In this document: positions 34,158 to 46,369 of the stretch, piece by piece
Layout of the letters: each line of letters starts with the position of its first letter
Numbering within the stretch: position 1 is the stretch's first letter
Assembly: GCA_028829895.1 (NCBI GenBank)
Contig: CM054179.1
Coordinates: 111,735,221 to 111,799,220, forward strand
DNA: 64,000 nt
DNA from: Sinotaia quadrata
Lineage: Eukaryota; Mollusca; Gastropoda; Architaenioglossa; Viviparidae
Direction: 5' to 3'
Position numbers and translations under genes: made by a program
The notes under the pieces: model-generated
The model's database searches: none
The model's input: the letters and a program-made list of their open reading frames with translations, nothing else
Told to the model about the DNA's origin: nothing

Positions 34158-34970
34158 ATTTAAGTTCATAATCACAAACGAGTGTCGCTGTAAGAGAATG
34201 TTCTTTTAAATCATATGTCACTATAGTAGTTATTTGGTTCGTTCATATGAGTGAACTGTAAATGAGAATATAATTGAACAGTGAATGTTTTAGAGTTCAC
34301 TCTATAGTACTTTGCTAGAGTTTGTCTACAACTTGACTGAAACTATATGGTTTTGACTTTATAAATACATAACTTTTGGTATGCCTGACGTGCAGTCTAA
34401 GTTCCAATGAATGTCGATAACAGATACTCACATGGTCTGTTTATCCATTTCTTGGCATATGGGGTGCTGGTGCTGCTTGTAGAGCAAAACGCATCAAAGT
34501 CAACATCCAGGATAAAGTGGTTCTGTTCTGTCATTGTTTTGCAGCTCTATATTCATCAAACACAACATCTCAGATATTAGATAAAATCTCAGCCAATCTG
34601 CCAATAAAATATACATGTGCTAAGAAATTGTCCTCATGTGTTCTCTGACAGAACACTCTTACTTACATGGTCATCATACATTTGAATATCATAAGCAAAA
34701 TATAACAATATAAAATAAAGTTCATGTCAAAAGATAAGCATGAATATAATATTAAATGCTACATACATTCAGCAGTAATATATACAGAGGATGATTTCCT
34801 GTGTTGATAACCGGTGATAAGGTTAGTAGCATGAATATACTTTGTTTATGCCAGGAGCCAAAATATGTGTTGCCTCAATGGTCAGCTGCATTCGACTAAT
34901 GATTTATAGATGAGTTTCTGGTACATTCGTTGATGTGGCTGAGCTGCAATTTGATTGGTTAGTTTAGTGA
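33791..34970 (+). mobile_element. LTR-like dispersed element, copy 1
   Basis: Collinear with 46370-47560: shared phrases include attctccaccaccc, ctggctggccaca, cataca-ccaggatagtaag and aaatatgtgttgcctcaatg. It lacks the last 300 bp of that copy. An (AT)n tract lies at 34117-34155. It sits in the gene C intron just after the Ig exon. Confidence 0.7.
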
Positions 34971-35129
34971 GTTATCTGGAAACATTCAGGTGTTTCCAGC
35001 CAGAGGATAATGGTCAGCCTTTCTAACTTCCTAGAAAGTTTATATTTAGTGTCTTTTAGGAGGAGGGGTGAATGTGGGCTTCATAAGCCATTATGTGATA
35101 GTACCAAGAGACATTGTATTACAAAGTGC

Positions 35130-35385
35130 AGTGAGTTCTAGACAAAGTTACATTAACCCAATAAACTACAGTGAATACTAAGCATTGTTACATTAACTTT
35201 ACAAACTACAATGAATACAAATCATTATTACATTAATGTTACAAACTACAGTGAGTACAAAACAATTAACGTTACAAAGGACATTGAATGCTAAACATTT
35301 TACACTAACATTACGAACTGCACTGAGTACAAACTACAGTGAGCACCAAGCAACATTAAATGAATGACACAAATTACAGTGAGTT
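35130..35385. repeat. Degenerate about 45-bp repeat
   Basis: Irregular units of the type aaactacagtgagtac and acattaacgttac. Confidence 0.7.
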
Positions 35386-36370
35386 CCATCTTGTTCCTTT
35401 TATGCATGAGGTGTATTTTCTCTCACATAAATGCTGATAGGTATGCTTCTATACGGGTACAATTTCACACCCAGTGAATGTATGATGAAATAAGACAGTG
35501 ATTAAGTGAATAAATTAATAAAGTGACTGATTGAGTGGGTATAATAATCGGAATTCCATGTTTTGATTTATCATTGGTTGACACTAGTAACTTTTCTGCT
35601 ATTTCTTTAAAGGTTTCAGTTTTAAAAATGACATTGATTATTCTTCACAAAGATACCCTTGAAAAGCATTCTTTAATTAATTGAAAGATCATAATATAAA
35701 CATAAATTACCAGTCAAGACCAGAATATTTAATCATTAATGAAACTTTTAAAACTAACAATTAATATTTATTTTGAAAATATTTAGAAACATTTGAAAGG
35801 TGTACTGCCTCTGATTGACATGAATGGTAACGTCACTCGAGAACTTTCTTTGTCATGGTGCCAACCGCAGATTCTAAAGTAGAACTTTTACACTCTTTTA
35901 GTTATGGTATCAATCACAGATTGTAGAGTAGAACCTTTTTAAGATAAATTTAATTTCTAAAGATTCTTGAGTATTTTTTCTCTTTTGGTATTTAAAATAT
36001 TTCACAATTATTATTAGGTAATAGGCTGTTATATGTACGGGTGTTTTGTGTCCTCAGACTAGAGAACTGATAACTTAATAGGTAGACGAAGTTTCCCTGG
36101 TATGTGTGGGTGGGCGGAGGTGGAGAGAGAGAGAGAGAGAGTAAGAATACTTCAAATCTACTGTCCTTTTAAACCATATGACTAAATATTGTAAGTAGAT
36201 TTCAATAATATTTCTAGTTAGAATAACATACTTTAAAAGTCATCTTATTAAAAGTTATATTAAATCAAGAAAATATCAATTTGTCAGTATGTTGTAAAGT
36301 TATCAATTTAAAATGCAAATAATAGTCAATAATCACAAAACCATAATTGTTATTGTTTTTAATTCTGTAG

Positions 36371-36415
36371 ATGTGTCTTCTGCAAGTGTAACAAGTACCG
36401 GTACATCTGCAATGG
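36371..36415 (+). CDS. Gene C stem exon 1
   Basis: Acceptor taattctgtag, donor G|GTGAGT, phase 1 at both ends, 45 bases. Encodes N-V-S-S-A-S-V-T-S-T-G-T-S-A-M, Ser/Thr-rich with an N-V-S sequon, a likely O-glycosylated stem. Confidence 0.75.
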
Positions 36416-36589
36416 GTGAGTTGTGAGGCACCATAAATATTTATATATAAATGTGTGAGCGCGCGCGTATCTGTATGTGTGTGTCTATCAAATTATATAT
36501 GTTTTAAACACAGTCAACATGCAACACTAAACAGTTTTTACATTTACTGGTAGCACACCTATCTCCAATAACAATTTTTACTGTTGTGG

Positions 36590-39500
36590 CTGTGGCGGAT
36601 TGTTACGTGTGAGTGCAGGATGAGAGAAAGACGAGAAAATTAGTGTTGATTAATTTCTCCAATGCCCACTCCTGGAATCCCGCATCTCAGTCACACGCCG
36701 CACAAATAATAAACAGACACATGGATACAACAAAAATGACACGTCATGAACAGTCTAGTCATAGGGTAAACACGTAATAATCTATAATTAACTCCGAGTC
36801 GCCAGATTCCCTTGGTGGTTACATTCCCTACAGTTAGTACACATATGACGTAATGGGACGATACACAAAGAGTGGAACTCGATTATTTAAGCAAATTTCA
36901 TAAAAGATAAAGGAAAAAGGAAAACAACTAAGTAAATGTTCCAACTAAAATAAAATATCTCTTTAGAGTCATCACATTCATAAAGAGTTCTAGTGCACAG
37001 GTATGGCAATGCTAATGTCTTTTGAAACCTTCTCGATTGACTTAACTGGACAAGAGAAGAATCAGTCTTCAGGTTGGGAATAGCATCAGTGGTTCTGTCC
37101 CCTAGGTCCTGTGAACGAAGCGTGGTTTGATGTCTTCTTGACGCAGACTGTCAAAGTACAGATATGATAGTTGAGATGAACTTTCTTTTGGCTGGGTTAA
37201 TCAACGCGTGCCAATTGTAGCGGTTACACGAGCAGCTTGGTTCTGGAAATGGTCTGGCAGCATTAAGTGTCAGACTGGAAATAATATAATAATAATCATC
37301 ATTTTATGCAGTGCTTATTGTTGTGCATCTAAACAATGTCATTTGCGCTCATTCAGACAGTTTTAGAGAGATGAGGAAAAGCCAGACAAACTCGCTCTTA
37401 CACATGATCTCATTCAAAACTTAATACAAATAATATGTGAACAATAAGTATTTAAACAATCTGTGGAATAAAAGATTTTAGTTTTAACAGTCACAACAGG
37501 CTAGAGAAGCCATGACTATGAATCTCTGCTGGCAATGAATCTTGATTTAAGGAAATCCCAGGAAAATCATCCCAAGTAAGCAGTCTCAAAAATATTCAGT
37601 CTGGAAAGTCATACTTGAAGAAAATGGATTCCCTATAGGAGTCGCTCGTGCGGGTCGAAGGCAGTCTAATTTTGACTTCTTTTTTCTCTCACTGACATTT
37701 CCCCTCAGAAGTTGCAATAGACTTTTATCGTGAGATATTCTTAGTCTTGGTTTGTTTCTGAGGTTACTTTATCTCCTCACTGGATTCTGGAGAGGGAAAG
37801 ATGGGTAGTGCTGAGTTGGAGGTGGTGGTTTTCCTTGCATACCAGTGTCGGTGGTGTGGCAGTGGAGCTTGTTCAGAAAGGAGCGCTGTGTCCGTTGAGT
37901 CAGTGGAGAGCTGTGGGCACAGTGGATTGTTTTTGTTTTTGTTTTGTTCTTTTTTATTCCGTTGCTTTCAGTTGTAGTAGTGTTGCGATTAATCTTGTAG
38001 ATTTTTCTTGTTCTTGGTGGCTGTGGAGTGGGAGTAGGTGTTGTATTTGAGTGCTGAGGCATTTCAGTGGTGGTATGTTGAGAGATGGGTGCATCCGGTA
38101 CTTTTCAGGGTCACTCAGCTGGATCCGTAGATTGTTTACCGGTACAGCAGTGAGGAAAAGGAGTCCCACCTTCCGAGGTCTGTAGAAGGATGTGGACCGT
38201 ATGGACAGCTGCAGAGCACAAGGGATTTCTCGCCGAGTTTGAGACTAATGATACTTTCCCACGTGCTGCTACTTTCCTCGGAGGGGAGAATAATTTCTAG
38301 TATCTCCGGGTTGTAGGCTGATATATTGTAGTCATTCTGACAGCGATGCATGTATCGGGGTTGGTCTAGTTGACGTTGTAGGGTGTTTAAAAGCCACCAT
38401 AAGTCTGCAGATGGTGGATGGCTGCAGCTATTTCTTTGATTGCTGTCGTGGATATATTGATGATTGTATCTTTCGGCTTGGGCCTGTAGTTTCTGTCGGT
38501 CTCAGATCCACATTGGCAGTCGTCGTCTTTTCGTTTTGATGCCTGTGTGTAGGCCTATTGTTACAGCTTGTGTTTGAGTTTCATCTTTTTCTGTGCAATA
38601 GGCGCTTGTGACCGTTGTTTGTGATTCTTCTGATTGGTGCTTTTTGGCTTCTATGTGTGGTTCAGTTTGTGTCCATCGTTATCATTGTGGCGAGGGATTT
38701 CAAGTTCCGTTTGAGTTTCAGTTGTGGGTGCTGTAGTGGCGGCTTCAGTCATCTAATCTGTTGTTGCTGGCATTAGTGTTTGTGGCGATTTGTTCTTTGT
38801 CTTGATTTTGGGGGTTTGTGTTTCAGTCTGCATCTTGATGGTGTTCAGTGTTATTGTGATTATTGACTGTAGTTGTCTGAGTGTCAGGTGGCTATACCTG
38901 TCTTGTCTGTCTGAGCTGTAGATGTAGCTTTGGTCAAATTGCCGTTTGCCTATTGGCAAAATGAGTTGAGCGTGAATATTCCTGTCGTTAGTGTGGGCTT
39001 AGGAGTTTGAATGCTTTGCTCCTCGGTGTTGGTGGATGTGTCAAAGGTGATGATGTTGTTGTGGTAGTTGATTGTACTATCCTGTTCATGGGTTGTTGAG
39101 TTGTTGACGCTGCAAGTGGTGCTTTGGTCTGTGGCTAGATGGCAAAAGTCGTAGTATTGCAACATTTCGTGGACTGTGGCTCTAGTCTCTACTGACGCTT
39201 CGTTGTCATCGTTGTCATTTCTGTATGTCCCCTTGAGTGAGTCTAGAATGTTCTGCAATGATTTGAAAAGGTCTATTGGCGTCAGTAGGATTGAATGGTT
39301 ACTCCTGCTGATAGTGTGATGTATTTCATCCATGTTTTGCATCTCATCTTGATGCAGTTGTAAAGGTGGTGAGTCGTGGATGCGAATTACCAGCGTATTT
39401 CTTCCCTGGTTGAACTTAGCGAGCTCGCGATGCGTGCGGGTCGAAGGCTGGCGAGGGAATATATGAACGCAGTGCAGTGGACTTTCTCTAACGTGCCTAT

Positions 39501-39670
39501 TTATGGGTTCTACCAGCCGTTGGCAGTAATTTATTTACTTGGTTGACACGCCAAGCAGACGCTGACCAAGTGATACGAGTTCACTCACCCAGACAGAGTG
39601 GCAACAAGCATGACTGAGAACTGCATAACCAGCTATTTGGGGAGTCGGACACTATGTTTAATTAAAGTGT
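36590..39670. mobile_element. Nested retroelement remnants
   Basis: This 3-kb block in a gene C intron differs in composition from its surroundings (less AT-rich, many open minus-strand frames). Inside it, cgtgcgggtcgaaggc occurs at 37647-37662 and 39433-39448, a 16-bp direct repeat that looks like the target duplication of a 1.77-kb insertion. The insertion has minus-strand frames; one at 38136-38351 contains W-E-S-I-I-S-L-K-L-G-E-K-S-L-V-L-C-S, similar in style to the end of a LINE endonuclease domain. No reverse transcriptase is visible. The outer element's ends are not defined. Confidence 0.45.
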
Positions 39671-39825
39671 CAGAACTTCAAGTTACAAACAGACAAAACC
39701 CCAAATATTATTACTATTTTAAATCATTACTATTATATTTGAAATATTATTAAGAAGTAAGATAGATTTATCTTTTAATTAATTTAATAAAAGCGTGAGA
39801 AGGTGGACGCTTACGTCACAGTAGT

Positions 39826-40249
39826 CCAAATGAGCAATTACCTCTATGAACTACCGCTATAGTACTTCCAAATGAGCAATTACCTCTATGAACTACCGCT
39901 ATAGTACTTCCAAATGAGCAATTACCTCTATGAACTACCGCTATAGTACTTACAACTGAGCAATTACCTCTATGAAATACCGCTATAGTACTTACAAATG
40001 AGCAATTACCTCTATGAAATACCGCTACACTACTTCCAAATGAGCAATTACTTCTATGAACTACCGCTACACTACTTCCAAGTGAGCAATTACCTCTATG
40101 AAAAACCGCTACAGTACTTCCAAATGAGCAATTACTTCTATGAAATACCGCTACACTACTTCCAAATGAGCAATTACCTCTATGAAATACCGCTACACTA
40201 CTTCCAAATGAGCAATTACTTCTATGAAATACCGCTACAGTACTTATAA
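39826..40249. repeat. 42-bp minisatellite, 10 units
   Basis: Ten units containing aaatgagcaattacctctat; 42 is divisible by 3, so both strands carry long repetitive ORFs that are artefacts. Confidence 0.97.
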
Positions 40250-40492
40250 ATAATGTAGTGTATTGCATTTATTTCAACTATTTCTATTTTTAAATTTCTA
40301 CACATGATATAATATATACTACTACTACTACTATAATATATACTACTACAGCCATCATAACTGCTCTACAACGACATCATTTTTACTTCGTCAGTGCTTT
40401 TGCCTCTGTCGCTTTTAGTATGTGTTATCAGTGTTAGCTAATACGATTGTATGATGTTATTCATGCTGTTTGTTTTTAATGTTTTCCAAAAG

Positions 40493-40522
40493 GTATAGCA
40501 ACGGTCTCGCGAGATACAAACA
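40493..40522 (+). CDS. Gene C stem micro-exon
   Basis: Acceptor gttttccaaaag, donor A|GTAAGT, phase 1 at both ends, 30 bases: G-I-A-T-V-S-R-D-T-N. A strong donor and the phase rule support it. A (TTTC)n tract starts 10 bases after the exon. Being 30 bases long, it can be skipped without breaking the frame. Confidence 0.6.
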
Positions 40523-40532
40523 GTAAGTCAGT

Positions 40533-40533
40533 T

Positions 40534-40589
<56 letters not shown>

Positions 40590-40591
40590 TT
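40533..40591. repeat. (TTTC)n microsatellite
   Basis: About fourteen TTTC units immediately after the micro-exon donor. Confidence 0.98.
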
Positions 40592-40839
40592 ATTATAATT
40601 AGTATTATTATTATAAAGACAGTTTTTAATATTTGATTATAAAAATATCCTTTTATTTTAATCACAATTCTTTATCTCTCGCTTTTCTAAGTCATTTGTT
40701 ATAAGCATTACCAAGAAACTTATTTTTAAAATTGAAAATCAGTGTAGCAACAGTCTGCGATATTTGTTTCCACACCTCGCTTTGTGTAGCACAATATATA
40801 GCCTTTTAATTAAAAAAAATTTAAAGAATAATGACAGGC

Positions 40840-41026
40840 TTTTGACTCCATATTTTTCATACAAATGATGTAATTAAAAGTGTACCAATGGGTTATTGAC
40901 TCCATAATATTCATACAAATGATGTAATTAAAAGTGTACTAATGGGATATTGACTCCATATTTTTCATACAAATGATGTAATTAAAAGTGTACCAATGGG
41001 TTATTGACTCCATAATATTCATACAA
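40840..41026. repeat. About 58-bp minisatellite
   Basis: Between three and four units containing catacaaatgatgtaattaa, alternating tatttttcat and taatattcat. Confidence 0.93.
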
Positions 41027-41309
41027 TATAATTCGTTTCTGTTGAATTCAATTGTTTCATCGCTCTCTTTGCTTTTCTTTTATTCATCTAGATGATTCTT
41101 TACATTCTTTGCTTGCATTATTGTTGTTTTCCTATATTTTTGGTCTAAATATCTTGAAAAGCCTAATAAAAGATTTTAATTAATCGAAAGTGTAATAAGG
41201 AAAACAAAATAATTTTTAACACGATGTGTTTCGGGACACCGTAACAACACATCTCATCAACAAATTCGAACTTTTCCTTCTATATAACATGTCTCTTTAA
41301 ACACAAAAC

Positions 41310-41363
<54 letters not shown>

Positions 41364-44014
41364 CCTGTGTGCGTGACTGTGTGAATGAAACCGAGAAAAT
41401 AATTGGCCTGTGTTGATGAGAGTCCTGTCGCGCCCAAAACATTTGCGTTGAATTCGAGTCCATTAGCACACAGTCTTTGTGTTCAGTCAGTATCCTATTC
41501 AGCTTATAACTGTAGATAAAAATATTAAACACGCATAATTCCATGTGCTGCACAGTTTAATGCAGACATATACACACACGCGCGCGCACACTTACTCACG
41601 CATACACAGCAACACATCCATGAGGAAGGAAACACCAATAATTAAAATTAATGTGTTCTATCTTTGTACGGCAGTCTTGAGGATACGAAAGTGAATACTT
41701 GTCAAACTAGGGCATTGTTTTCTCAAGCTATTCTCTAACAACTACAGTGTGAATGTTTTTGAATAAACACGGCGTTTTAAATCTTGCGCACGCACGCACG
41801 CACACACGCACACATTATATATATATTACTGTCAATGTTTGTTCGTTAGCGTTTTAATTATTTTATCTTATTTTCCACATAATGCCGCTACAGTGAAAAT
41901 TTTATTGACAGGTATTTATCTTAAGATATCAAAATTTACTTCTAATTTAAGCAGAATATCGCCTTTTACCTTAGATTATGACATCATTGTCACAGTCTGA
42001 TAAAAATGCCCGACTTGGTGACCTACTTGTCTGTTTACTTCAAATATTGAGATTTGAAAACCCTTTGTTCAAAGCCCTCTCCTATCGAGATGCTTCCAGA
42101 ACAGGTCAAGACGTTATGTAACTTTAGGCCCATTGTCTAGGTTCTAGAATCAACTACATACCACGCGATCAGTCACGTGATATGCTTTATGCTTTTCTAT
42201 AAATGTGGGTGCATGCTTTCGCTCCTTTACTGCGAGATACAATTAGCTACCGTCACCACGTTAAGCTACTCGGGTCATGCGACAGCCGGCGAGTCAGATG
42301 AGAATCATACACTTCGACTTCTCATAAAGGTACCATTTTATCTAAATGTATTCTGTATATCTTGACTATGTATGTATTTGTGCTATGTATTATATTATTT
42401 CCATATATGCTTGAGCACGGTTCAGAGAAATGACTGAAAACCTATAAGTTATGGAATATAAATTTATTGTAACTCTTTTCCATTGTAACTTTAATTTATA
42501 TTGTTTTAATTCACTAAGAGCCAGAATGCCTGTGCTCGATATGAATTTCTCATGTAATTCAATTATTGCGTGTAATTTTAATTGTAAATTGTGAAGCGCT
42601 TTGCTGTTTGAATTACCCTTTTTGTATGAACATTAATTTAACATTGTAACTATTTTTATGATTCATACGTCATGCTGTTAAATGAAACATGCGTGAGAAG
42701 ATTACATTTTTTCTAAATCTAATTGTAAACGACGCGAGGTCGAATTTCTAATTCAGAGCATTAAACTGGGACGTGCTTGAGTAGGGAACGTGTTATCAGA
42801 AACTATATTAGGACACGTTTAATTTCCTCAGGTCGGTTCTGTTCTTTGGGGCTTGGTTTTGCTTTACCTTGCCTCGCTTGTTGTCCGCATCTTTGAATTG
42901 GACAAGCTGTCTTTGTCTTCAACCGAAGACTGGTACGAACTGGTTGAGCTCTATGTGTGAGTTCTATTATTCCAAGAGTCCACGCCACCGAAAACTCAAG
43001 TTCACTAGCGACATAAAAGGGACACCTTTTCCTGTAAGCCACGTGCTTCGCCGCTAAGAGTGACTCCATGAGACGGGCGGACTGGATAAAAGAGACCAGC
43101 GAGTACAGACAATTCAGCTGAGTATTCCTCAGTCAATCCAATAATCATATGGACATAATTGGCTATCTCTTCGCTTAGAACGATAAAGCACGTACGTGCA
43201 AAGAATTGAGAAATAGACTATTCGCGCTCGTATTTGATTATTGTTAACTTGTTAAAACCTTATTAAATCTTATTTTCATTGTTAAACCTCTTAGTAGTTA
43301 ATTTTTATGCATAATAGACCTATAGATTTTTCTTAGATTGAATGGGGGCAGATGAGCTGAATGATAATAACGAATGCATATTAATTTAGGGGAACTTAAC
43401 GATTTCAATCTAGCTAACGTTCGCAATTTATCAGTTTGTAAATTTGTCGTCTGCACTACAAGACACACTTTTAAATTAGTCAAATGATAAGTTGAGCAAC
43501 CAGTCTGCATAGGATATGAGAGAAGGAATTAATTATCTTTAAGGTCCTTAATTATTCTAGGCAGGGTCTATAAATAAATACTGGAAACGTAACAATCATA
43601 AACTTACCCTTTCGTTTTGTCATTACTTTTGCAAATGTTAAAATATTTTAGCAGTAGCGTATTCCAAGTTGAGATTTCAACCAATAATATATTCATTTTA
43701 CAACAATGACTGATTGGTTGGCTGTTAAGTGAGCGAGAGAGGGAGTAAATGACTAAAAGGCTATCATCTTGGAGGTTGCTTGGTTTGGGCCGATTGGTGG
43801 CGTGGGTTGGCTTAGCGACTGAGAGGTTCATTCATTCATTCATTCATTGTGTTCCTTTGTTCGTTATTTGTTCGTAATGTCCACTTTGAACAAGAGGTCG
43901 CTTTACGTCAAACCTACTGCTGATCGTTACAACTGTAACATCTGTGATGTCTCTGAGATTTAGTTGAATTATTCTATATAAGTTCTAGCACTAGCAAATT
44001 ACTTTACTTTGTAG
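41027..44014. other. Gene C intron 4
   Basis: Contains (GT)n at 41310-41361, a CA/CGCA patch near 41570-41600 and 41790-41820, and a less AT-rich block at about 42120-43100 that looks like an old LTR or other mobile element (unframed ORFs, tgtgtgagttc and ataaaag motifs) without definable ends. A (CATT)n run is at 43828-43850. Confidence 0.45.
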
Positions 44015-44140
44015 GTACTTTTTCTGTAATTCTCACTGTACTATCAGCAGGCATTGATGCAGGAGTGTTTGCTGGCGTGCTCGTGTTACTAATTTTGGTC
44101 ATGGTGGCTACCACAGGGCTGCTCTACTTTCATTCAAAAA
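44015..44140 (+). CDS. Gene C TM exon
   Basis: Acceptor ctttactttgtag, donor A|GTGAGG, phase 1 at both ends, 41 full codons. T-F-S-V-I-L-T-V-L-S-A-G, then D-A-G-V-F-A-G and a helix V-L-V-L-L-I-L-V-M-V-A-T-T-G-L-L-Y-F followed by H-S-K. Model residues 158-198; TM about 172-195. It resembles exon 15837-15926 in helix core, Y-F ending and donor. Confidence 0.8.
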
Positions 44141-44157
44141 GTGAGGATCTGTGAGGG

Positions 44158-44160
<3 letters not shown>

Positions 44161-44221
<61 letters not shown>
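44161..44221. repeat. (GA)n microsatellite
   Basis: About 60 bases of GA starting 20 bp after the TM exon donor. Confidence 0.98.
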
Positions 44222-44225
<4 letters not shown>

Positions 44226-44332
44226 TTCTTGTATGAGTGTTACGAGAAATGTAATTAGTTGAGGAGTAAGTGAGCTTGTCAATGTAATTCCTATTTGTAG
44301 ATATGTGTATGAGTAGTGAATGCACACTCACT

Positions 44333-44524
44333 TCACTCGCATCCACAGCTTTTGCACACACAATCAAAAAGTGAGGTATTTGGTTTCACACCTGAGTGGT
44401 AACATATAGGCTTGCTATTGTCACACTCACTGACGCCTGGACAAGTGTCGATAATCGATAGAAAAAAAGTTTGTAGAACGAACAGGTGACATGTAAGCTG
44501 CAACAAAGGATAAGACAATCCCAT
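44333..44524 (-). CDS. Candidate secreted Cys-rich peptide
   Basis: A 63-codon ORF from ATG at 44524-44522 to TGA at 44333-44335, antisense inside a gene C intron. The first about 28 residues (M-G-L-S-Y-P-L-L...F-F-L-S-I-I) look like a signal peptide. The rest has seven Cys spaced C-x5-C-x6-C-x13-C-x-C-x2-C-x-C, with P-N-T-S-L-F-D-C-V-C in the middle. The first five Cys fit EGF-like spacing (C-x-C included), but the final loop is short. It could be a one-exon secreted peptide, the terminal exon of a larger EGF-type gene (possible acceptor cttgtccag inside), or a relic. No promoter evidence was seen. It is not clear that it is expressed. Confidence 0.4.
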   Translation of the reverse strand: MGLSYPLLQLTCHLFVLQTFFLSIIDTCPGVSECDNSKPICYHSGVKPNTSLFDCVCKSCGCE

Positions 44525-45800
44525 TGGCTGCTTAAAGATGTTAAAACAAAGACAAAACAATGTTACATTTGGCAGAATGCAAAATCTATGTAAATAATAG
44601 CCCGTACTGTAAATAGAATTAGCGTGTTTTACATGTTCACTCTATTACTTGAGCATAAGTTGAGAGGAGTCAATAAGATTGTACTCTTCATAAACAACTT
44701 CTTTTAAATTTTCCACTTGGACGGATGATTCTAGAACAGTTGTAGTCTTCAGAAAACATCTTCCTGAGCAATCTGCTTGCTGAAGATGGGTGGATGGCAG
44801 TTTGGTGTAGGATGAGGGAGAACGGTAGCCAGTAATTAACACGAGTTAGGGAAGGTAGCATATAGCCTGGAACCAGAACACAACCAAGCATGAGTAAATT
44901 TTTGCATACACTTCCATTAGAGTTTTTTCAGTAGTGATGCTCTCCCTCAAATAAACTACTGTAAAACATTTATAATTTCACCTTGTGCTATGCTTGTAAT
45001 GTATGAGTTCACTGGTACACTATACAGTATGTAGATTGTAGAGGGATATAACAACGCCACTTGACTTAGAGGCTTGCACTGTGTTGCATTTATACATAAG
45101 ACAGTAATTGATATAATAAACATATCTAGAACATGTTATCTAAAGGTGTCTTATAACATTAACAAAGACACATTTACACAGTACTTATGCATACACAGTC
45201 TCCGAGTAAAGAATTCACATTTTAGTGATGAGTAAAGCCAACAGTTAATCACATCGTTTCCTATTAACAAGACCTACATTTACACAAGTGTAAAGCTGTA
45301 TTGTACTGCAAAAATATAGACAATAATAGAATCAGTGTGCTAAGTGTTAGCAAATTAACACAAGGAAATAAATTTAAAATATCACTATAAATAATAACTA
45401 AACAGGAAACAGCCATGGGAATAAAATATCTTAATTATGTGAAGGATTGCACATTAAATTAATGTGTGAGAAAATAGAAATGGTATTTAAAAATATCATT
45501 TTGCACAAAAGTTAACCCTGAAAGAAATGCTCTCATAATTTAAAGATGTTTTACAAATTACAACAAACGGACTAATAAAAAATGTATGCTCTTTCCACAA
45601 GATTAAGTAACATTAGCACTTTAGAGTAATTATGGCTTGAGCTTTTTGAAATTTTACATTTATTATTAAGACTCAGATTGTGTAAATAAGTTTATGTGTG
45701 CAAATGTGAACGTTGTGGGGGGTATGTTGTCTGATTTTGTGAACAGATTTGCGTGTGTTCAGATGGTAGAGATAAATATTGTATAAAAGTATTATTATTA

Positions 45801-45837
45801 AAGATAGATAGATAGATAGACAGACAGACACATAGAC

Positions 45838-45911
<74 letters not shown>
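45801..45911. repeat. (GATA)n/(GACA)n microsatellite
   Basis: About 110 bases of GATA with a short GACA block, ending 83 bp before the exon at 45995. Confidence 0.98.
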
Positions 45912-45994
45912 GCGTGTTATTCTCTCTCCCTCTCTCTGTATACTGTTTTAGTGTGTAACTCATAGTAACATAATCTAAGCGTGATTTCTTTCAG

Positions 45995-46252
45995 AGAGAT
46001 TTCAGACTAACTTTGGGTCTGAACAACGATCCATTATAAGCAATGATGGCGAAAATAAAAATCAGTGCGTGGGCGCGATCACTTACAGAGCAAAACAATT
46101 CCCTACACGCGGGCTTACTATGCCCACGCGCCCCTCTGTCTTCTCATCTGCACCCCCAACCAGCCTGGCACCTGAGGTACCCGGCAACTCATCTGTCATG
46201 CGGTACCACATGTCACTAGATCGAGGGAGTAAAACGCTTTCCGCGCTGACGG
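45995..46252 (+). CDS. Gene C cytoplasmic exon 1
   Basis: Acceptor gtgatttctttcag, phase 1 entry, 85 full codons, donor G|GTAAGG, phase 1. Polar tail segment, residues 199-284, with S-I-I-S-N-D-G-E-N-K-N-Q-C, a Pro/Ser-rich middle (R-P-S-V-F-S-S-A-P-P-T-S) and M-R-Y-H-M-S-L. More GC-rich than the introns. The first 15 bases of the following intron are the same as those after exon 49335-49595. Confidence 0.75.
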
Positions 46253-46369
46253 GTAAGGGAGAGCATCGTGTTATCAGTACGAATGAATCGTGAGGGTAAT
46301 TTTGTATTTTCAGCAGCCATCCAATTGTAAACATTATCATAGTGAAGATCAAAGAGTGTACTGTGTTAC

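Noticed and set aside
37769..38062. Pro/Thr-rich minus-strand ORF
   Set aside because: Part of the nested retroelement remnant, not a host gene.
39816..40268. 150-codon minus-strand and 83-codon plus-strand repetitive ORFs
   Set aside because: 42-bp minisatellite read in both directions; no splice context.
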